From: Acidithiobacillus_B sp049965315
Lineage (GTDB): Bacteria > Pseudomonadota > Gammaproteobacteria > Acidithiobacillales > Acidithiobacillaceae
Reading direction: 5' to 3'
DNA: 64,000 nucleotides
NCBI RefSeq assembly: GCF_049965315.1
Contig: NZ_JBMFWL010000004.1
Coordinates: 1-64,000 of the forward strand
How positions within the stretch are numbered: the first letter of the stretch is position 1; each line of letters starts with the position of its first letter. Shown piece by piece: positions 35,051-43,822 of this stretch. Under the pieces are notes generated by a model. It was not told the DNA's origin and ran no database searches. It worked only from the letters and a program-made list of their open reading frames with translations. Made by a program: the position numbers and the translations under genes.

Positions 35051-35381
35051 CGAAATCAATCGCGAACAACTGACGGCGACCATGCCCGAGTTCGCTCCCG
35101 GCGACACCGTCGCCGTGCATGTGAAGGTGAAGGAAGGCGAGCGCGAGCGCGTCCAGATCTTCGAGGGCATCTGCATCGCCCGCCGCAACCGGGGCCTGCA
35201 TTCGGCCTTTACGGTGCGCAAGATCTCCAACGGCGAAGGGGTGGAGCGCGTCTTTCCCATGCATTCGCCGAATATTGCCAAAGTGGAACTGAAGCGGCGC
35301 GGCGATGTGCGCCGGGCCAAGCTCTACTACCTGCGCGGCTTGTCCGGTAAGGCGGCGCGGATCAAGGAAAAGCTGGGCTGA
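35037..35381 (+). CDS. rplS: 50S ribosomal protein L19
   Basis: 114 residues from ATG 35037 after AAGGAGTTGGGG. MNIIDEINREQLT, FAPGDTVAVHVKVKEG and RRRGD-type SPNIAKVELKRRGDVRRAKLYYLR are L19 hallmarks. Ends overlapping the next gene by one base (TGATG). Confidence 0.96.
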   Translation: MNIIDEINREQLTATMPEFAPGDTVAVHVKVKEGERERVQIFEGICIARRNRGLHSAFTVRKISNGEGVERVFPMHSPNIAKVELKRRGDVRRAKLYYLRGLSGKAARIKEKLG

Positions 35382-36592
35382 TGACGGAGCGGACGGCGCT
35401 GGAGGCATTCCGGCGCTGGCGGGAGACGGGAGCCGCGGGGCAAGGGGTCATTCTGGCCGATCCGGCCCAACGCCGGGAAGTCTGCGAAGGATTCCAGGCT
35501 TTTTTTCTTCCCTATTGGTGGGGGGAGGCCGCGGCGCCCATGTCCTTGCATGGGGTTCTGGATCTTTGGGCCCTCTTTGCGGCCCTGGGCGAGATCCCCG
35601 GCGATCATTTCGGCGCCTTCCTTGCTGCCCAGGAAAAAGAGCTCAGCCCTCCCGGGCATGCCTTGCCCGACGCCTTGCAATGCGCGGCGGCGGAGCCTTT
35701 GCCCATGGACATGGAGCTGGACCTGCTGGCCGCGGCCATGGAGGAACGGGACCTGGCCAAGGCCGCGCCCCTGGTCTTCAGCATGGTGGAAGACGAGGGT
35801 GCGCGCCGTGCCCTGCTGGAGCGTCTGGGGCAACGCCTTGCCGATGACAACTACGAGCAGGGTTTGCGGACGCTCCTCTTTGCCCAGTGGCGGGATGCGG
35901 CGGCGGGGCTCGCGCCCCGGAGCCTGGGGGCCGGGGCCTTGGCCCTGCTCCACTGCCATTGGCGGCTGCCTGCGGGTCTGACGGTGGTGGTTCCCGAGGC
36001 GCGGGCTGGCCACGATGGTCGTGTTTTCGACAAGCCCCTCCTCCACGCCCTGCGCGAGCGCGATCTTCCGGCCTTTATGGGGCGCATCCGCGCCATGGGG
36101 GATCAACCGCTGGACGCCGTCCGCCAGCTTTTGCTGTCGGTGACCTTGCTGATTCTGGAACGCGGCGGGGGGGAGGATCGGGAGGCGCTGGCGCGACTCT
36201 ATGTCTGGCTGGTAACCTTGCTGACCATGCCGCAGCGCAGTCTGCGCCGAACCCGGCGAATCCTTTTCAGCGCGGCGGCCACCACCTTTGCCTTTGCCGG
36301 CTGGAAGGCGACGGGTGACTGGCCGGACTATGCCGCTTTGGCCGCCTACCATAGCCAAGCGGGTGCCGGCGCCGCTGCGGCGTCGGCCCTGAGTTGGCAG
36401 GGAGTGCTGGATGCCCACGCGGCGGGCGCGGGCCCGGACTGGGCCGTGCGCTTTGCCGAAATCGTGGCCCTGCCGGCGGCGCCGCAGGGTTTTTGGCCTT
36501 TATGGCGGGCCGTCAATCGGGCGGGCGCCGTGACCGGCGGGCCTCTATCATGGATTCATCCCCTCGTTCTGCTGCGTCTCTACGCGCCCTGA
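35381..36592 (+). CDS. hypothetical protein of about 400 residues
   Basis: 403 residues, not recognised. It is Ala/Leu-rich and helical with no signal peptide and no clear membrane segment. Visible landmarks: FFLPYWWGEAA near residue 43, PMDMELDLLAAAMEERDL, a Arg-rich stretch (RSLRRTRRILF) near 285 and WIHPLVLLRLYAP at the end. The ATG overlaps the rplS stop as TGATG, so it rides in the rpsP transcript, and its end overlaps ogt by 43 bases. A function cannot be given. Confidence 0.7.
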   Translation: MTERTALEAFRRWRETGAAGQGVILADPAQRREVCEGFQAFFLPYWWGEAAAPMSLHGVLDLWALFAALGEIPGDHFGAFLAAQEKELSPPGHALPDALQCAAAEPLPMDMELDLLAAAMEERDLAKAAPLVFSMVEDEGARRALLERLGQRLADDNYEQGLRTLLFAQWRDAAAGLAPRSLGAGALALLHCHWRLPAGLTVVVPEARAGHDGRVFDKPLLHALRERDLPAFMGRIRAMGDQPLDAVRQLLLSVTLLILERGGGEDREALARLYVWLVTLLTMPQRSLRRTRRILFSAAATTFAFAGWKATGDWPDYAALAAYHSQAGAGAAAASALSWQGVLDAHAAGAGPDWAVRFAEIVALPAAPQGFWPLWRAVNRAGAVTGGPLSWIHPLVLLRLYAP

Positions 36593-37053
36593 GCGCGCCG
36601 CGGCGCTATGCCTCTCCCCTCGGGCCGCTGGTGTTGGGCGTCGCCGATGCGCGGGTTTACGACCTTGCCTACGCCGACCGGCCCGATCTTCCGCCTCTGG
36701 ACGGCATCGCGCGGGAAGTATTGGATGCCTACTTCGCCGCAGACCCCGTTTACCCTTCCCTTTTGGCGCAAATCACCCTCGCGCCCCGGGGGACCCCTTT
36801 CCAGCAGCGGGTGTGGCGGATGCTGCTGCGCATCCCCTGGGGGCAAACGCAGACCTATGGTGTCCTCGCCGCCCTCCTGCCCAGTGCCGCCCAGGCGGTG
36901 GGTCAGGCCTGCAAGGCCAATCCCATTGCCGTGCTCATTCCCTGCCATCGCGTCGTGGCGGCCAGCGGTCTCGGCGGCTACGGCGGTGCGCGAGGGGGCG
37001 GGGATTGGGAGCGCAAGGGCTGGCTCCTGCGCCATGAGGGCGCCTTGCTGTGA
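36550..37053 (+). CDS. ogt: methylated-DNA-[protein]-cysteine S-methyltransferase
   Basis: 167 residues from ATG 36550. The catalytic motif is PCHRV (C132) in AVLIPCHRVVAASG, with GTPFQQRVWRMLLRIPWGQT and YGVLAALL before and a GGYGGARGG stretch after. It repairs O6-alkylguanine by suicide transfer. The start overlaps the upstream unknown gene; the N-terminal 25 residues have no family match, so the functional start may be a little later. Confidence 0.88.
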   Translation: MDSSPRSAASLRALSAPRRYASPLGPLVLGVADARVYDLAYADRPDLPPLDGIAREVLDAYFAADPVYPSLLAQITLAPRGTPFQQRVWRMLLRIPWGQTQTYGVLAALLPSAAQAVGQACKANPIAVLIPCHRVVAASGLGGYGGARGGGDWERKGWLLRHEGALL

Positions 37054-37068
37054 GCTGCAGGATCTAGG

Positions 37069-37971
37069 ATGAAGGCAACAGGGGCGGAGCAGGAGCGCAT
37101 AGACGCCTTTCTCGACGCGCTGTGGCTCGAAAAGAACCTGGGCGCCAACACCTTGGCGGCTTATCGGCAGGATCTCAGGGCGTTGCTAAAGGCCCTGCAG
37201 AGCCAGGGCAGCACATTGCTGAGCGCTACGGAAGGGCAGTTGTCGCGGGTCTTGAGCGGCCGTTTGCAAGGGGGCGCGGCATTGCGTTCGGTGGCCCGCC
37301 AGCTTTCCACCATTCGCCGCTTTTACGGCCATGCCCAGCGGGAGGGCTGGCTCGCCCAGGATCCCAGCCTCTTTCTGGAAGGGCCGAAGCTGGGGCGGCC
37401 CTTGCCGCTGGTCTTGAGCGAAGGGGACGTGGAGGCCCTGCTGGCGGCCCCGGATCGCGCCCAGCCGCGGGGTCTGCGCGATCAGGCCATGTTGGAGCTG
37501 ATGTATGCCTGCGGCTTGCGGGTTTCGGAACTGATCGCTTTGAAGATGGTGCAGGTGAACCTCGATGCCGGGGTGGTGATGGCCTACGGCAAGGGCCGGC
37601 GCGAGCGCCTGGTGCCCATGGGGGACATGGCCGTCGCTGCGCTGCGTCTGTATCTGGAAAGCGCCCGTGCCCTGATCCTCGGCGGGCAGATGAGCGACGT
37701 CCTCTTTGTCACGGCCCAGGGCGGACCCATGACGCGCCAGCGTTTCTGGCAGCAGGTGCGGCATTATGCCCGGCGCGCGCAGATTGCCGCGCATTTCTCC
37801 CCTCACGGCCTGCGCCATGCCTTTGCCACCCATTTGTTGAACCATGGCGCCGATCTGCGCAGTGTCCAGTTGATGCTGGGGCATGCCAAACTCGGCACGA
37901 CGGAAATCTATACCCATGTGGCCAATGCCCGCCTGAAGGTCCTGCACCAGCAGCACCATCCGCGGGGATGA
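37069..37971 (+). CDS. xerD: site-specific tyrosine recombinase XerD
   Basis: 300 residues, the family length. SAM-like N-terminal domain (residues about 10-100) and catalytic domain with R151 (CGLRVSELI), K175, H246 and R249 (SPHGLRHAFATHLLNHG), H272 (GHAKLGTTEIYTH) and nucleophile Y281. It acts with XerC at dif to resolve chromosome dimers. XerD rather than XerC is favoured by the SxHGLRHAFATHL type ending, but not proven. It overlaps no gene; ogt ends 15 bases before. Confidence 0.9.
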   Translation: MKATGAEQERIDAFLDALWLEKNLGANTLAAYRQDLRALLKALQSQGSTLLSATEGQLSRVLSGRLQGGAALRSVARQLSTIRRFYGHAQREGWLAQDPSLFLEGPKLGRPLPLVLSEGDVEALLAAPDRAQPRGLRDQAMLELMYACGLRVSELIALKMVQVNLDAGVVMAYGKGRRERLVPMGDMAVAALRLYLESARALILGGQMSDVLFVTAQGGPMTRQRFWQQVRHYARRAQIAAHFSPHGLRHAFATHLLNHGADLRSVQLMLGHAKLGTTEIYTHVANARLKVLHQQHHPRG

Positions 37972-38080
37972 ACGCAAAAATACCCCGCCCGCGTCCCAGT
38001 GAAAGCGAGAGCCGGCAAAACACCTCCGCCATCTGTCCTTTTCGGGTAAATCCGCAGCGCGTGCGTAAGTCTCCGGAGAC

Positions 38081-38107
38081 AAAAAATCCTCCCCGCAGGG
38101 GGAGGAT
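38081..38107 (-). terminator. terminator of the DegP-type gene
   Basis: On the minus strand, 9-bp arms (38107-38099 and 38094-38086) around a 4-base loop, followed by six T. It lies 31 bases after the protease stop. Read from the plus strand it could also end xerD transcripts, though the T tract is on the other side. Confidence 0.88.
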
Positions 38108-38137
38108 CAGAGATCGGCACCGCCGGATGCGGGGCGC

Positions 38138-39637
38138 CTATTTTCCTTTGGGCAGGGTGATGACCACGTAAATGCTGGCCTTGCCCTGGCGCACCAGGAC
38201 CGGTATCGGCTGATCGGCGGGCAGCTTGGCGACGATCTTCTGCAACTGGGCCGGCGTGTCCACGGGCTCTTGGGCGATCTGCTGGATGACCATGCCGGGC
38301 CTGATGCCCGCGGTGGCTGCCGGCCCGGGCGCCACCGCCAGGATCAGGACACCGCGATGGATATCCATTCCCTTCATGGCCTGGGGGGTGAGCGCCTGGA
38401 CCTGGATGTGCAGGCGGGGGATGTCCCCGCTGGGGGCGCTCCTGCTCGTTTGCAGGTTTTCCGGCAAGGCGCTTACGGTGGCGGTGATGGTCTCTGCGTG
38501 CCCGTTACGCAGTATGCCGATTTGGGCGTGGCTGCCGGGCAAGGTGTCACCGACCATGGGGGGCAGTTGCCCGACATTGTAGATGGGCTTGTTGTCGTAG
38601 GTGACGATCACGTCGCCTGGCTTGAGGCCGGCCTTGGCCGCCGGGCTGCCGGCCATCACCGAGGCGACCAGGGCGCCGACGGGTTCCTTCATGTGGAGGG
38701 CCAGGGCCATCTGCGGCGTCACGTCCTGGACCTCTACCCCCAGCCAGCCGAACTGGATGGCCTTGTGTTCCTGCAAGTCGCGTACCACGCGCATGGCGGT
38801 GTTGATGGGGATGGAGAAGGATAGCCCCATATAGCCGCCGCTGTTGGTGTAGATCTGGTCATTGATGCCGACGACCTGCCCCGCCATGTTGAACAGCGGT
38901 CCCCCGGAGTTGCCGGGATTGATGGGGACATCGCTCTGGATGAAGGGGATGTATTCATCGTCAGGCAGAGGCCGGTTGACGGCGCTGACGACGCCCTGGG
39001 TGACGGTGTTGTAAAAGCCGAAGGGTGCGCCCACGGCGAGCAGCCATTGTCCGACCTGGAGTTGGCTGGAGTTGCCGATGGGCACGGTGGGCAGATCGCT
39101 GGCATCGATCTTGAGCAGCGCCGTATCGTAGCGTACCGACAAGCCCACCAGCTTGGCCGGATAGGCATGGTGATTGGTCAGCGTCACGACAATGTGATTG
39201 GCGCCGCGCACGACGTGTCCTGCGGTGACGATGTAGCCGTTGGGACTGATGATGAAGCCGGACCCCAGGGATTCCACTTTCTCATGCTGGGGGGCACCCT
39301 GCCCCTGGGGAGCCATGAATTGATGGAAGAACTGATAGAAGGGCGAGTTGGGTGGAAAGGGATTGCCCGGCATCTGCCCATGGACGACCTTGGTGCTGGT
39401 GCTGCTGATATTTACTACCGCCGGGCCATAGCGCTGGATGATGGGGGTGAAGTCCGGCAGGTTGACCAGCGTTTGCTGGGCAGCGGTGTTGGTGGGAATG
39501 GAAAGGGCCGGCGCCACGGGAGCATCGGCATTGGCCCACTCGGCCGCACCCAAGCCAAAGCCCAGGGTGGCGGCGACGATGGCGGTTGAAATGATTTTTC
39601 CGGTGTTGCGGCGGTGCCATGGGCGGCTTTTCGCCAT
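38138..39637 (-). CDS. DegP/MucD-type periplasmic serine protease with two PDZ domains
   Basis: 499 residues. An N-terminal hydrophobic segment (signal or anchor, residues about 15-32) precedes the trypsin-like domain with H141 (TAGHVV), D171 (RYDTALLKI) and S244 (NPGNSGGPLFN). Two PDZ domains follow (residues about 290-385 and 400-495). DegP/MucD proteins degrade or refold damaged periplasmic proteins. An AAGGAG site supports ATG 39637. Ends at a terminator. Confidence 0.92.
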   Translation of the reverse strand: MAKSRPWHRRNTGKIISTAIVAATLGFGLGAAEWANADAPVAPALSIPTNTAAQQTLVNLPDFTPIIQRYGPAVVNISSTSTKVVHGQMPGNPFPPNSPFYQFFHQFMAPQGQGAPQHEKVESLGSGFIISPNGYIVTAGHVVRGANHIVVTLTNHHAYPAKLVGLSVRYDTALLKIDASDLPTVPIGNSSQLQVGQWLLAVGAPFGFYNTVTQGVVSAVNRPLPDDEYIPFIQSDVPINPGNSGGPLFNMAGQVVGINDQIYTNSGGYMGLSFSIPINTAMRVVRDLQEHKAIQFGWLGVEVQDVTPQMALALHMKEPVGALVASVMAGSPAAKAGLKPGDVIVTYDNKPIYNVGQLPPMVGDTLPGSHAQIGILRNGHAETITATVSALPENLQTSRSAPSGDIPRLHIQVQALTPQAMKGMDIHRGVLILAVAPGPAATAGIRPGMVIQQIAQEPVDTPAQLQKIVAKLPADQPIPVLVRQGKASIYVVITLPKGK

Positions 39638-39729
39638 GGGGTTTCTCCTTATTTCGTGACGAACTGCCTATATGGACCGTCAGCGGGCGTGGATGGTTCC
39701 ATGATCGGACCCAAGCCGGAGAACGGCGA

Positions 39730-40599
39730 TTAAAAGAGGGCGCGCGACAGGCGGGTGCGAAAACGGTCCACCAGGGCACCCTGATTGCCCAGCAGGGCGA
39801 AGACCCGGAGAACGGTCTTGCGGGCGAGATCGTCCTGATAACCGCGGTGCCGCTCCACCATTTCCATGAGCTGCTCCAGTGCCCCTTCGAGGTCGCCCTG
39901 CAGAACCAGGCGCGCGGCGCGCTGATACATGGCCAGGGCGCGCTCGTCTCCCTTGCTGGTGGCGATGATCTCGGTCAGGGCGGGCAGGTCGGGGGCATCC
40001 TTGACGGCGCTGGCAAAGTCGATCAGGGCCATCACGCCGCTGACCTCGGGCTCCATGCGGAAGGTGGGGGACATGGCGGCCACGAGGGCATCGGCGTCGG
40101 CGAAGCGACCGCCATGCACGGCCATGCGCGCCAGTTCCAGCCGTGCGCGGTCATTGTTTGGATTGGCTTCCAGGGCTTTGTGCAGCAGGGCCTCGGCCTG
40201 CGCGGTTTCCCCTCGTTCGAGCAGCAGCAGGGCCTCGCGACGCCATTCGTCGCCGGGTGGAGGCAGCAGCCTATCGATGAACTGGCGCACGGCCGATTCC
40301 GGCAATGCCCCGGTAAATTCATCCACCACCCTGCCGTCGCGAAAGGCCTTGACGGCGGGAATGCCGCGCACCTGATATTCGCGGGAGAGTTCCGGGTTCT
40401 CGTCGGAATTGATCTTGGCGAGAATGAAGCGGCCGCCATGCTCCGCGGCCAGTTTTTCCAGGACCGGTCCCAAGGCCCGGCACGGTCCGCACCACGGGGC
40501 CCAGAAATCCACCACGACGGGGACCTGTCGGGATATCTCGATTACGCTTTCCTGGAAGTTGCCCAAGTGGACATCCATTACATGCTTGCCTGTTGCCAT
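39730..40599 (-). CDS. ybbN: thioredoxin-TPR chaperone CnoX/YbbN
   Basis: 289 residues from ATG 40599 (AGGAGC upstream). A thioredoxin domain (residues about 8-110) with an intact CGPC (C37, C40) in FWAPWCGPC precedes four TPR-like repeats (residues about 115-285). CnoX proteins protect against aggregation and interact with GroEL. Unlike E. coli YbbN, which has a modified active site, this one keeps the two-Cys motif and may be redox active. It follows a hypothetical gene on the same strand by about 106 bases. Confidence 0.85.
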   Translation of the reverse strand: MATGKHVMDVHLGNFQESVIEISRQVPVVVDFWAPWCGPCRALGPVLEKLAAEHGGRFILAKINSDENPELSREYQVRGIPAVKAFRDGRVVDEFTGALPESAVRQFIDRLLPPPGDEWRREALLLLERGETAQAEALLHKALEANPNNDRARLELARMAVHGGRFADADALVAAMSPTFRMEPEVSGVMALIDFASAVKDAPDLPALTEIIATSKGDERALAMYQRAARLVLQGDLEGALEQLMEMVERHRGYQDDLARKTVLRVFALLGNQGALVDRFRTRLSRALF

Positions 40600-40705
40600 G
40601 ACTGCTCCTGTGCAGGTTGGTCGTTCCGCGAGCCTTCGGGGTTGGCTCCGGGAAGAAAAATCTGGGTGGAAAGATCGGGGCGGCCCAGCGTTTTTCAAGG
40701 TGTCC

Positions 40706-41260
40706 TTATTGCTCTTCGGCCTTGGCCAGTTCGTCGAGGACGGAGAGCAGGAGGCTGCGGCCCAAGGCGCCCATGCCCCGGCCCAGGCGCTGGGGATCGC
40801 GCTCACCGCGGGATAGCGGCCCCAAGGCCGCGCCCATGCGCGCCATGTCGCCGCCGGCGCGCTGCATCTGGCTGGCCATCCTGCCCAGCCAGGCGATGGC
40901 CTCGGGCTCGCCGCGGCGGGCGGCGAGGATAACGCTGGCCAGGCCCGGCGCCGCCATGCCGGCATCGGCCTTGTTTTCTCCCCTGGGCAGAGTCGCCGGA
41001 TTTTGGATGCCTTCGAGGATGGACTGGATGATGGTGCCATCTTCTTCATCCAACCCGGCGAGCAACCCCGGCTCGCGCTGCCCGTTGAGGATCCGGCGGA
41101 TGACGCCCACCAGGATGGCCCAGCCGTTGGCATCGGCTACCCGCAGGGAATCCTCCAGGGCCGGGCGCAGGGCCGGATTCTGACAGGCCACGACCACTTG
41201 ATGTATCAATGCTGCATGGGCGCTGCGAATCTGCTCGCGGCGTTCGGGTAGCGTGCTCAT
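40706..41260 (-). CDS. hypothetical protein upstream of ybbN
   Basis: 184 residues from ATG 41260, preceded by GGGAG. Not recognised. It looks soluble and helical: an N-terminal ERREQIRSAHAALIHQVVVACQN, a middle with VGVIRRIL and LDEEDGTIIQSILEGIQ, and a Gly/Met-rich tail that ends AKAEEQ. No membrane segment or motif is seen. It is probably co-transcribed with ybbN. Confidence 0.6.
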   Translation of the reverse strand: MSTLPERREQIRSAHAALIHQVVVACQNPALRPALEDSLRVADANGWAILVGVIRRILNGQREPGLLAGLDEEDGTIIQSILEGIQNPATLPRGENKADAGMAAPGLASVILAARRGEPEAIAWLGRMASQMQRAGGDMARMGAALGPLSRGERDPQRLGRGMGALGRSLLLSVLDELAKAEEQ

Positions 41261-41352
41261 GGGTGACTCCCTGCCGATCCGCAAATTTTAATGATGCCGT
41301 CAGATCGGGTGTGGAGGCAAGGCGTGCTGCCCCTGCAGATAGCCATTCCTCC

Positions 41353-41380
41353 TTGCAAAACCGACCGGTTGGTATATAAT
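41353..41380 (+). promoter_or_regulatory. promoter of the aldehyde-detoxification cluster
   Basis: TTGCAA (41353-41358), 16-base spacer, TATAAT (41375-41380). A perfect -10 and a four-of-six -35. It would start transcription about 85 bases before yqhD. The spacer contains the 14-base operator at 41360-41373. Confidence 0.65.
41360..41373. promoter_or_regulatory. TetR-family-type operator between -35 and -10
   Basis: ACCGACCGGTTGGT is a near-perfect palindrome (6 of 7 pairs) that fills the spacer of the promoter. Operators of this shape (A/GACCG-CGGTC/T cores) are common for TetR-family repressors of aldehyde and quinone stress genes such as NemR. No regulator gene is adjacent, so the protein would be encoded elsewhere. 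Confidence 0.6.
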
Positions 41381-41473
41381 AATAACTGATGATAGAGAAC
41401 TAGGAATGTCGCCCGATCCAGGGTGTCCCTGGATCTTGAGTTTATCCCGCTGCTGCAGATCCCGGGAGGATCC

Positions 41474-42625
41474 ATGCAAAATTTTTCCTTTTACAACCCC
41501 ACCAAAATCCTCTTCGGCCAAGGCCAGATCGCCGCGCTGAAAGGGGAGTTGCCCGCTGCCGCCAAGATCCTGCTTACCTATGGCGGCGGCAGTATCCACC
41601 GCAATGGCGTCTACGCTCAGGTCAAGGCCGCGTTATCCGGGCACCGCGTAGTGGAATTTGACGGTATCGAGGCAAACCCGCGCTTTGAGACCCTGATGCG
41701 CGCGGTGGATCTGGCGCGGGTGGAAAAGGTGGATTTCATCCTCGCGGTCGGGGGCGGTTCGGTCATCGATGGCAGCAAGTTCATCGCCGCGGCCTTTTAT
41801 CATGAGGGCGACGCCTGGGCAATCCTGGCCGATCACGCCCCGGTGCAGCGGGCCTTGCCCCTGGGTACCGTCCTCACCCTGCCGGCGACGGGTTCGGAGA
41901 TGAACGCCTTTGCCGTGGTGACGCGCGAGTCGACCCATGAAAAACTGCCCTTCAGCAGTCCCCTCGTATATCCGCGTTTCTCGGTGCTCGACCCGACCAC
42001 CACCTTCACCCTTCCCGCGCGGCAGATCGCCAATGGGGTTGTGGATGCCTTTACCCATACCATGGAGCAGTACCTGACCTATCCGGTCAACGCCCCCCTG
42101 CAGGACCGTTTTGCCGAAGGCATCCTGCAGACCCTGATCGAGGAAGGGCCGAAGACGCTCGGCCATCCCCAGGATGTTGATGCGCGGGCCAACATGATGT
42201 GGTGCGCCACCATGGCCCTCAACGGCCTGATTGGCGCCGGCGTGCCCCAGGACTGGGCGACGCACATGATCGGTCACGAGATCACCGCCCTGCACGGCCT
42301 GGACCACGCGCAGACCCTGGCCGTGGTCCTGCCCGCCACCATGCAGCGTCAGCGCGACGTCAAGCGCGACAAGCTCATCCAATATGGGCGCAGGGTCTGG
42401 GGTATCGCGGGGGACGGCGATGCCACCATCGATCAAGCCATTGCCAGGACCCGGGCCTTCTTCGAGTCCTTGGGCGTCAAGACCCGCTTGCGGGATTATG
42501 GTGTCGCTCCGGAGGCCATTCCCGCCCTGGTGGCGCAACTGGAAAAGCACGGCATGGTCAAGCTCGGGGAACGCGGCGACATCACGCCGGAGCGCAGCCG
42601 CGAGATCCTGGAGCTCTGCGCCTGA
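41474..42625 (+). CDS. yqhD: NADPH-dependent aldehyde reductase, iron-containing alcohol dehydrogenase (YqhD type)
   Basis: 383 residues from ATG 41474 (GGGAGGATCC upstream). It tracks E. coli YqhD throughout: FYNPTKILFGQGQIAAL, LAVGGGSVIDGSKFIA, LTLPATGSEMNA, the metal His in HTMEQYL, and GAGVPQDWATHMIGHEITALHGLDHAQTLA. YqhD reduces a wide range of aldehydes with NADPH, including lipid-peroxidation products. First gene behind the operator at 41360. Confidence 0.92.
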   Translation: MQNFSFYNPTKILFGQGQIAALKGELPAAAKILLTYGGGSIHRNGVYAQVKAALSGHRVVEFDGIEANPRFETLMRAVDLARVEKVDFILAVGGGSVIDGSKFIAAAFYHEGDAWAILADHAPVQRALPLGTVLTLPATGSEMNAFAVVTRESTHEKLPFSSPLVYPRFSVLDPTTTFTLPARQIANGVVDAFTHTMEQYLTYPVNAPLQDRFAEGILQTLIEEGPKTLGHPQDVDARANMMWCATMALNGLIGAGVPQDWATHMIGHEITALHGLDHAQTLAVVLPATMQRQRDVKRDKLIQYGRRVWGIAGDGDATIDQAIARTRAFFESLGVKTRLRDYGVAPEAIPALVAQLEKHGMVKLGERGDITPERSREILELCA

Positions 42626-42704
42626 GTGGTGCCTGGCCCTGTATACGGACCGGACAGGCTTGGCCCTGCCCGGTTCTCCTTGAAAGCTCACCCTAGGAGA
42701 TTTT

Positions 42705-43814
42705 ATGGACGTCCGTGCCGCCGTCGCCTTTGGCGCCAATCAACCCCTGTCAATGGAAACCGTCCAACTGGAAGGACCCCGCGCCGGAGAGGTGCTGGTG
42801 GAGATCAAGGCCACCGGTGTCTGTCACACGGATGCCTATACTCTGTCGGGGATGGACCCGGAAGGGCTCTTCCCCACCATTCTCGGCCATGAAGGGGCGG
42901 GGGTCGTGGTGGAAGTGGGCGCCGGGGTACGCTCCCTGAAGCCCGGCGACCACGTGATCCCCCTCTATGTGCCCGAATGTCGGGAGTGCGAATACTGTAC
43001 CAGCGGCAAGACCAATCTCTGCCAGGCGGTGCGCGAAACCCAGGGCCGGGGCGTGATGCCCGACGGCAGCAGCCGTTTCTCCTTCCAGGGCAAGCCCCTG
43101 TACCACTACATGGGCACCTCCACCTTTGCCAATTATACCGTGGTGCCGGAGATCGCCCTGGCCAAGATCCGCGAGGATGCACCCTTCGACAAGGTCTGTT
43201 ATATCGGCTGCGGCGTGACCACCGGCATTGGCGCGGTGATCAATACGGCCAAGGTGCGGCCGGGGGACAAGGTGGTGGTCTTCGGCCTGGGCGGCATCGG
43301 CCTCAATGTCATTCAGGGGGCGCGCATGAGCGGCGCGGGCATGATCGTGGGGGTGGACATCAATCCGGCCAAGCGCCCCCTGGCGGAGCAATTCGGCATG
43401 ACCGATTTCGTCAATCCCAAGGAAGTCGAGGGGGATCTGGTCCCCTACCTGGTGAACCTGACCAAGGGCGGGGCGGATTACAGCTTTGAATGCATCGGCA
43501 ATGTGGATCTCATGCGTCAGGCCCTGGAATGCTGTCACAAAGGCTGGGGCACCAGCGTCATCATCGGCGTCGCCGGCGCCGGTCAGGAGATCCGCACGCG
43601 GCCATTTCAACTGGTGACCGGCCGCAACTGGCGCGGCTCGGCCTTTGGCGGCGCCAAGGGACGGAGCGATGTCCCCAAGATCGTGGACTGGTACATGGAA
43701 GGCAAGATCCACATCGACGAGATGATCACCCACACCCTGCCGGTGGCGCAGATCAATGAGGCCTTTGACCTGATGCACCGGGGGGAATCCATCCGTACGG
43801 TCCTGACCTTTTGA
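42705..43814 (+). CDS. frmA: S-(hydroxymethyl)glutathione dehydrogenase
   Basis: 369 residues, class III alcohol dehydrogenase. Zinc and structure landmarks: CHTDAYTLSGMDPEG, GHEGAGVVVEVG, the structural-zinc CRECEYCTSGKTNLCQ, and GCGVTTGIGAVINTAKV with GLGGIGLNVIQGARM for NAD. It oxidises S-hydroxymethylglutathione formed from formaldehyde. Separated from yqhD by 79 bases. Confidence 0.95.
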   Translation: MDVRAAVAFGANQPLSMETVQLEGPRAGEVLVEIKATGVCHTDAYTLSGMDPEGLFPTILGHEGAGVVVEVGAGVRSLKPGDHVIPLYVPECRECEYCTSGKTNLCQAVRETQGRGVMPDGSSRFSFQGKPLYHYMGTSTFANYTVVPEIALAKIREDAPFDKVCYIGCGVTTGIGAVINTAKVRPGDKVVVFGLGGIGLNVIQGARMSGAGMIVGVDINPAKRPLAEQFGMTDFVNPKEVEGDLVPYLVNLTKGGADYSFECIGNVDLMRQALECCHKGWGTSVIIGVAGAGQEIRTRPFQLVTGRNWRGSAFGGAKGRSDVPKIVDWYMEGKIHIDEMITHTLPVAQINEAFDLMHRGESIRTVLTF

Positions 43815-43822
43815 GGGTCCCC

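Noticed and set aside
34058..35320. Minus-strand frame of about 420 residues across trmD and rplS
   Set aside because: Antisense to highly conserved genes; Arg/Pro/Ser-rich composition.
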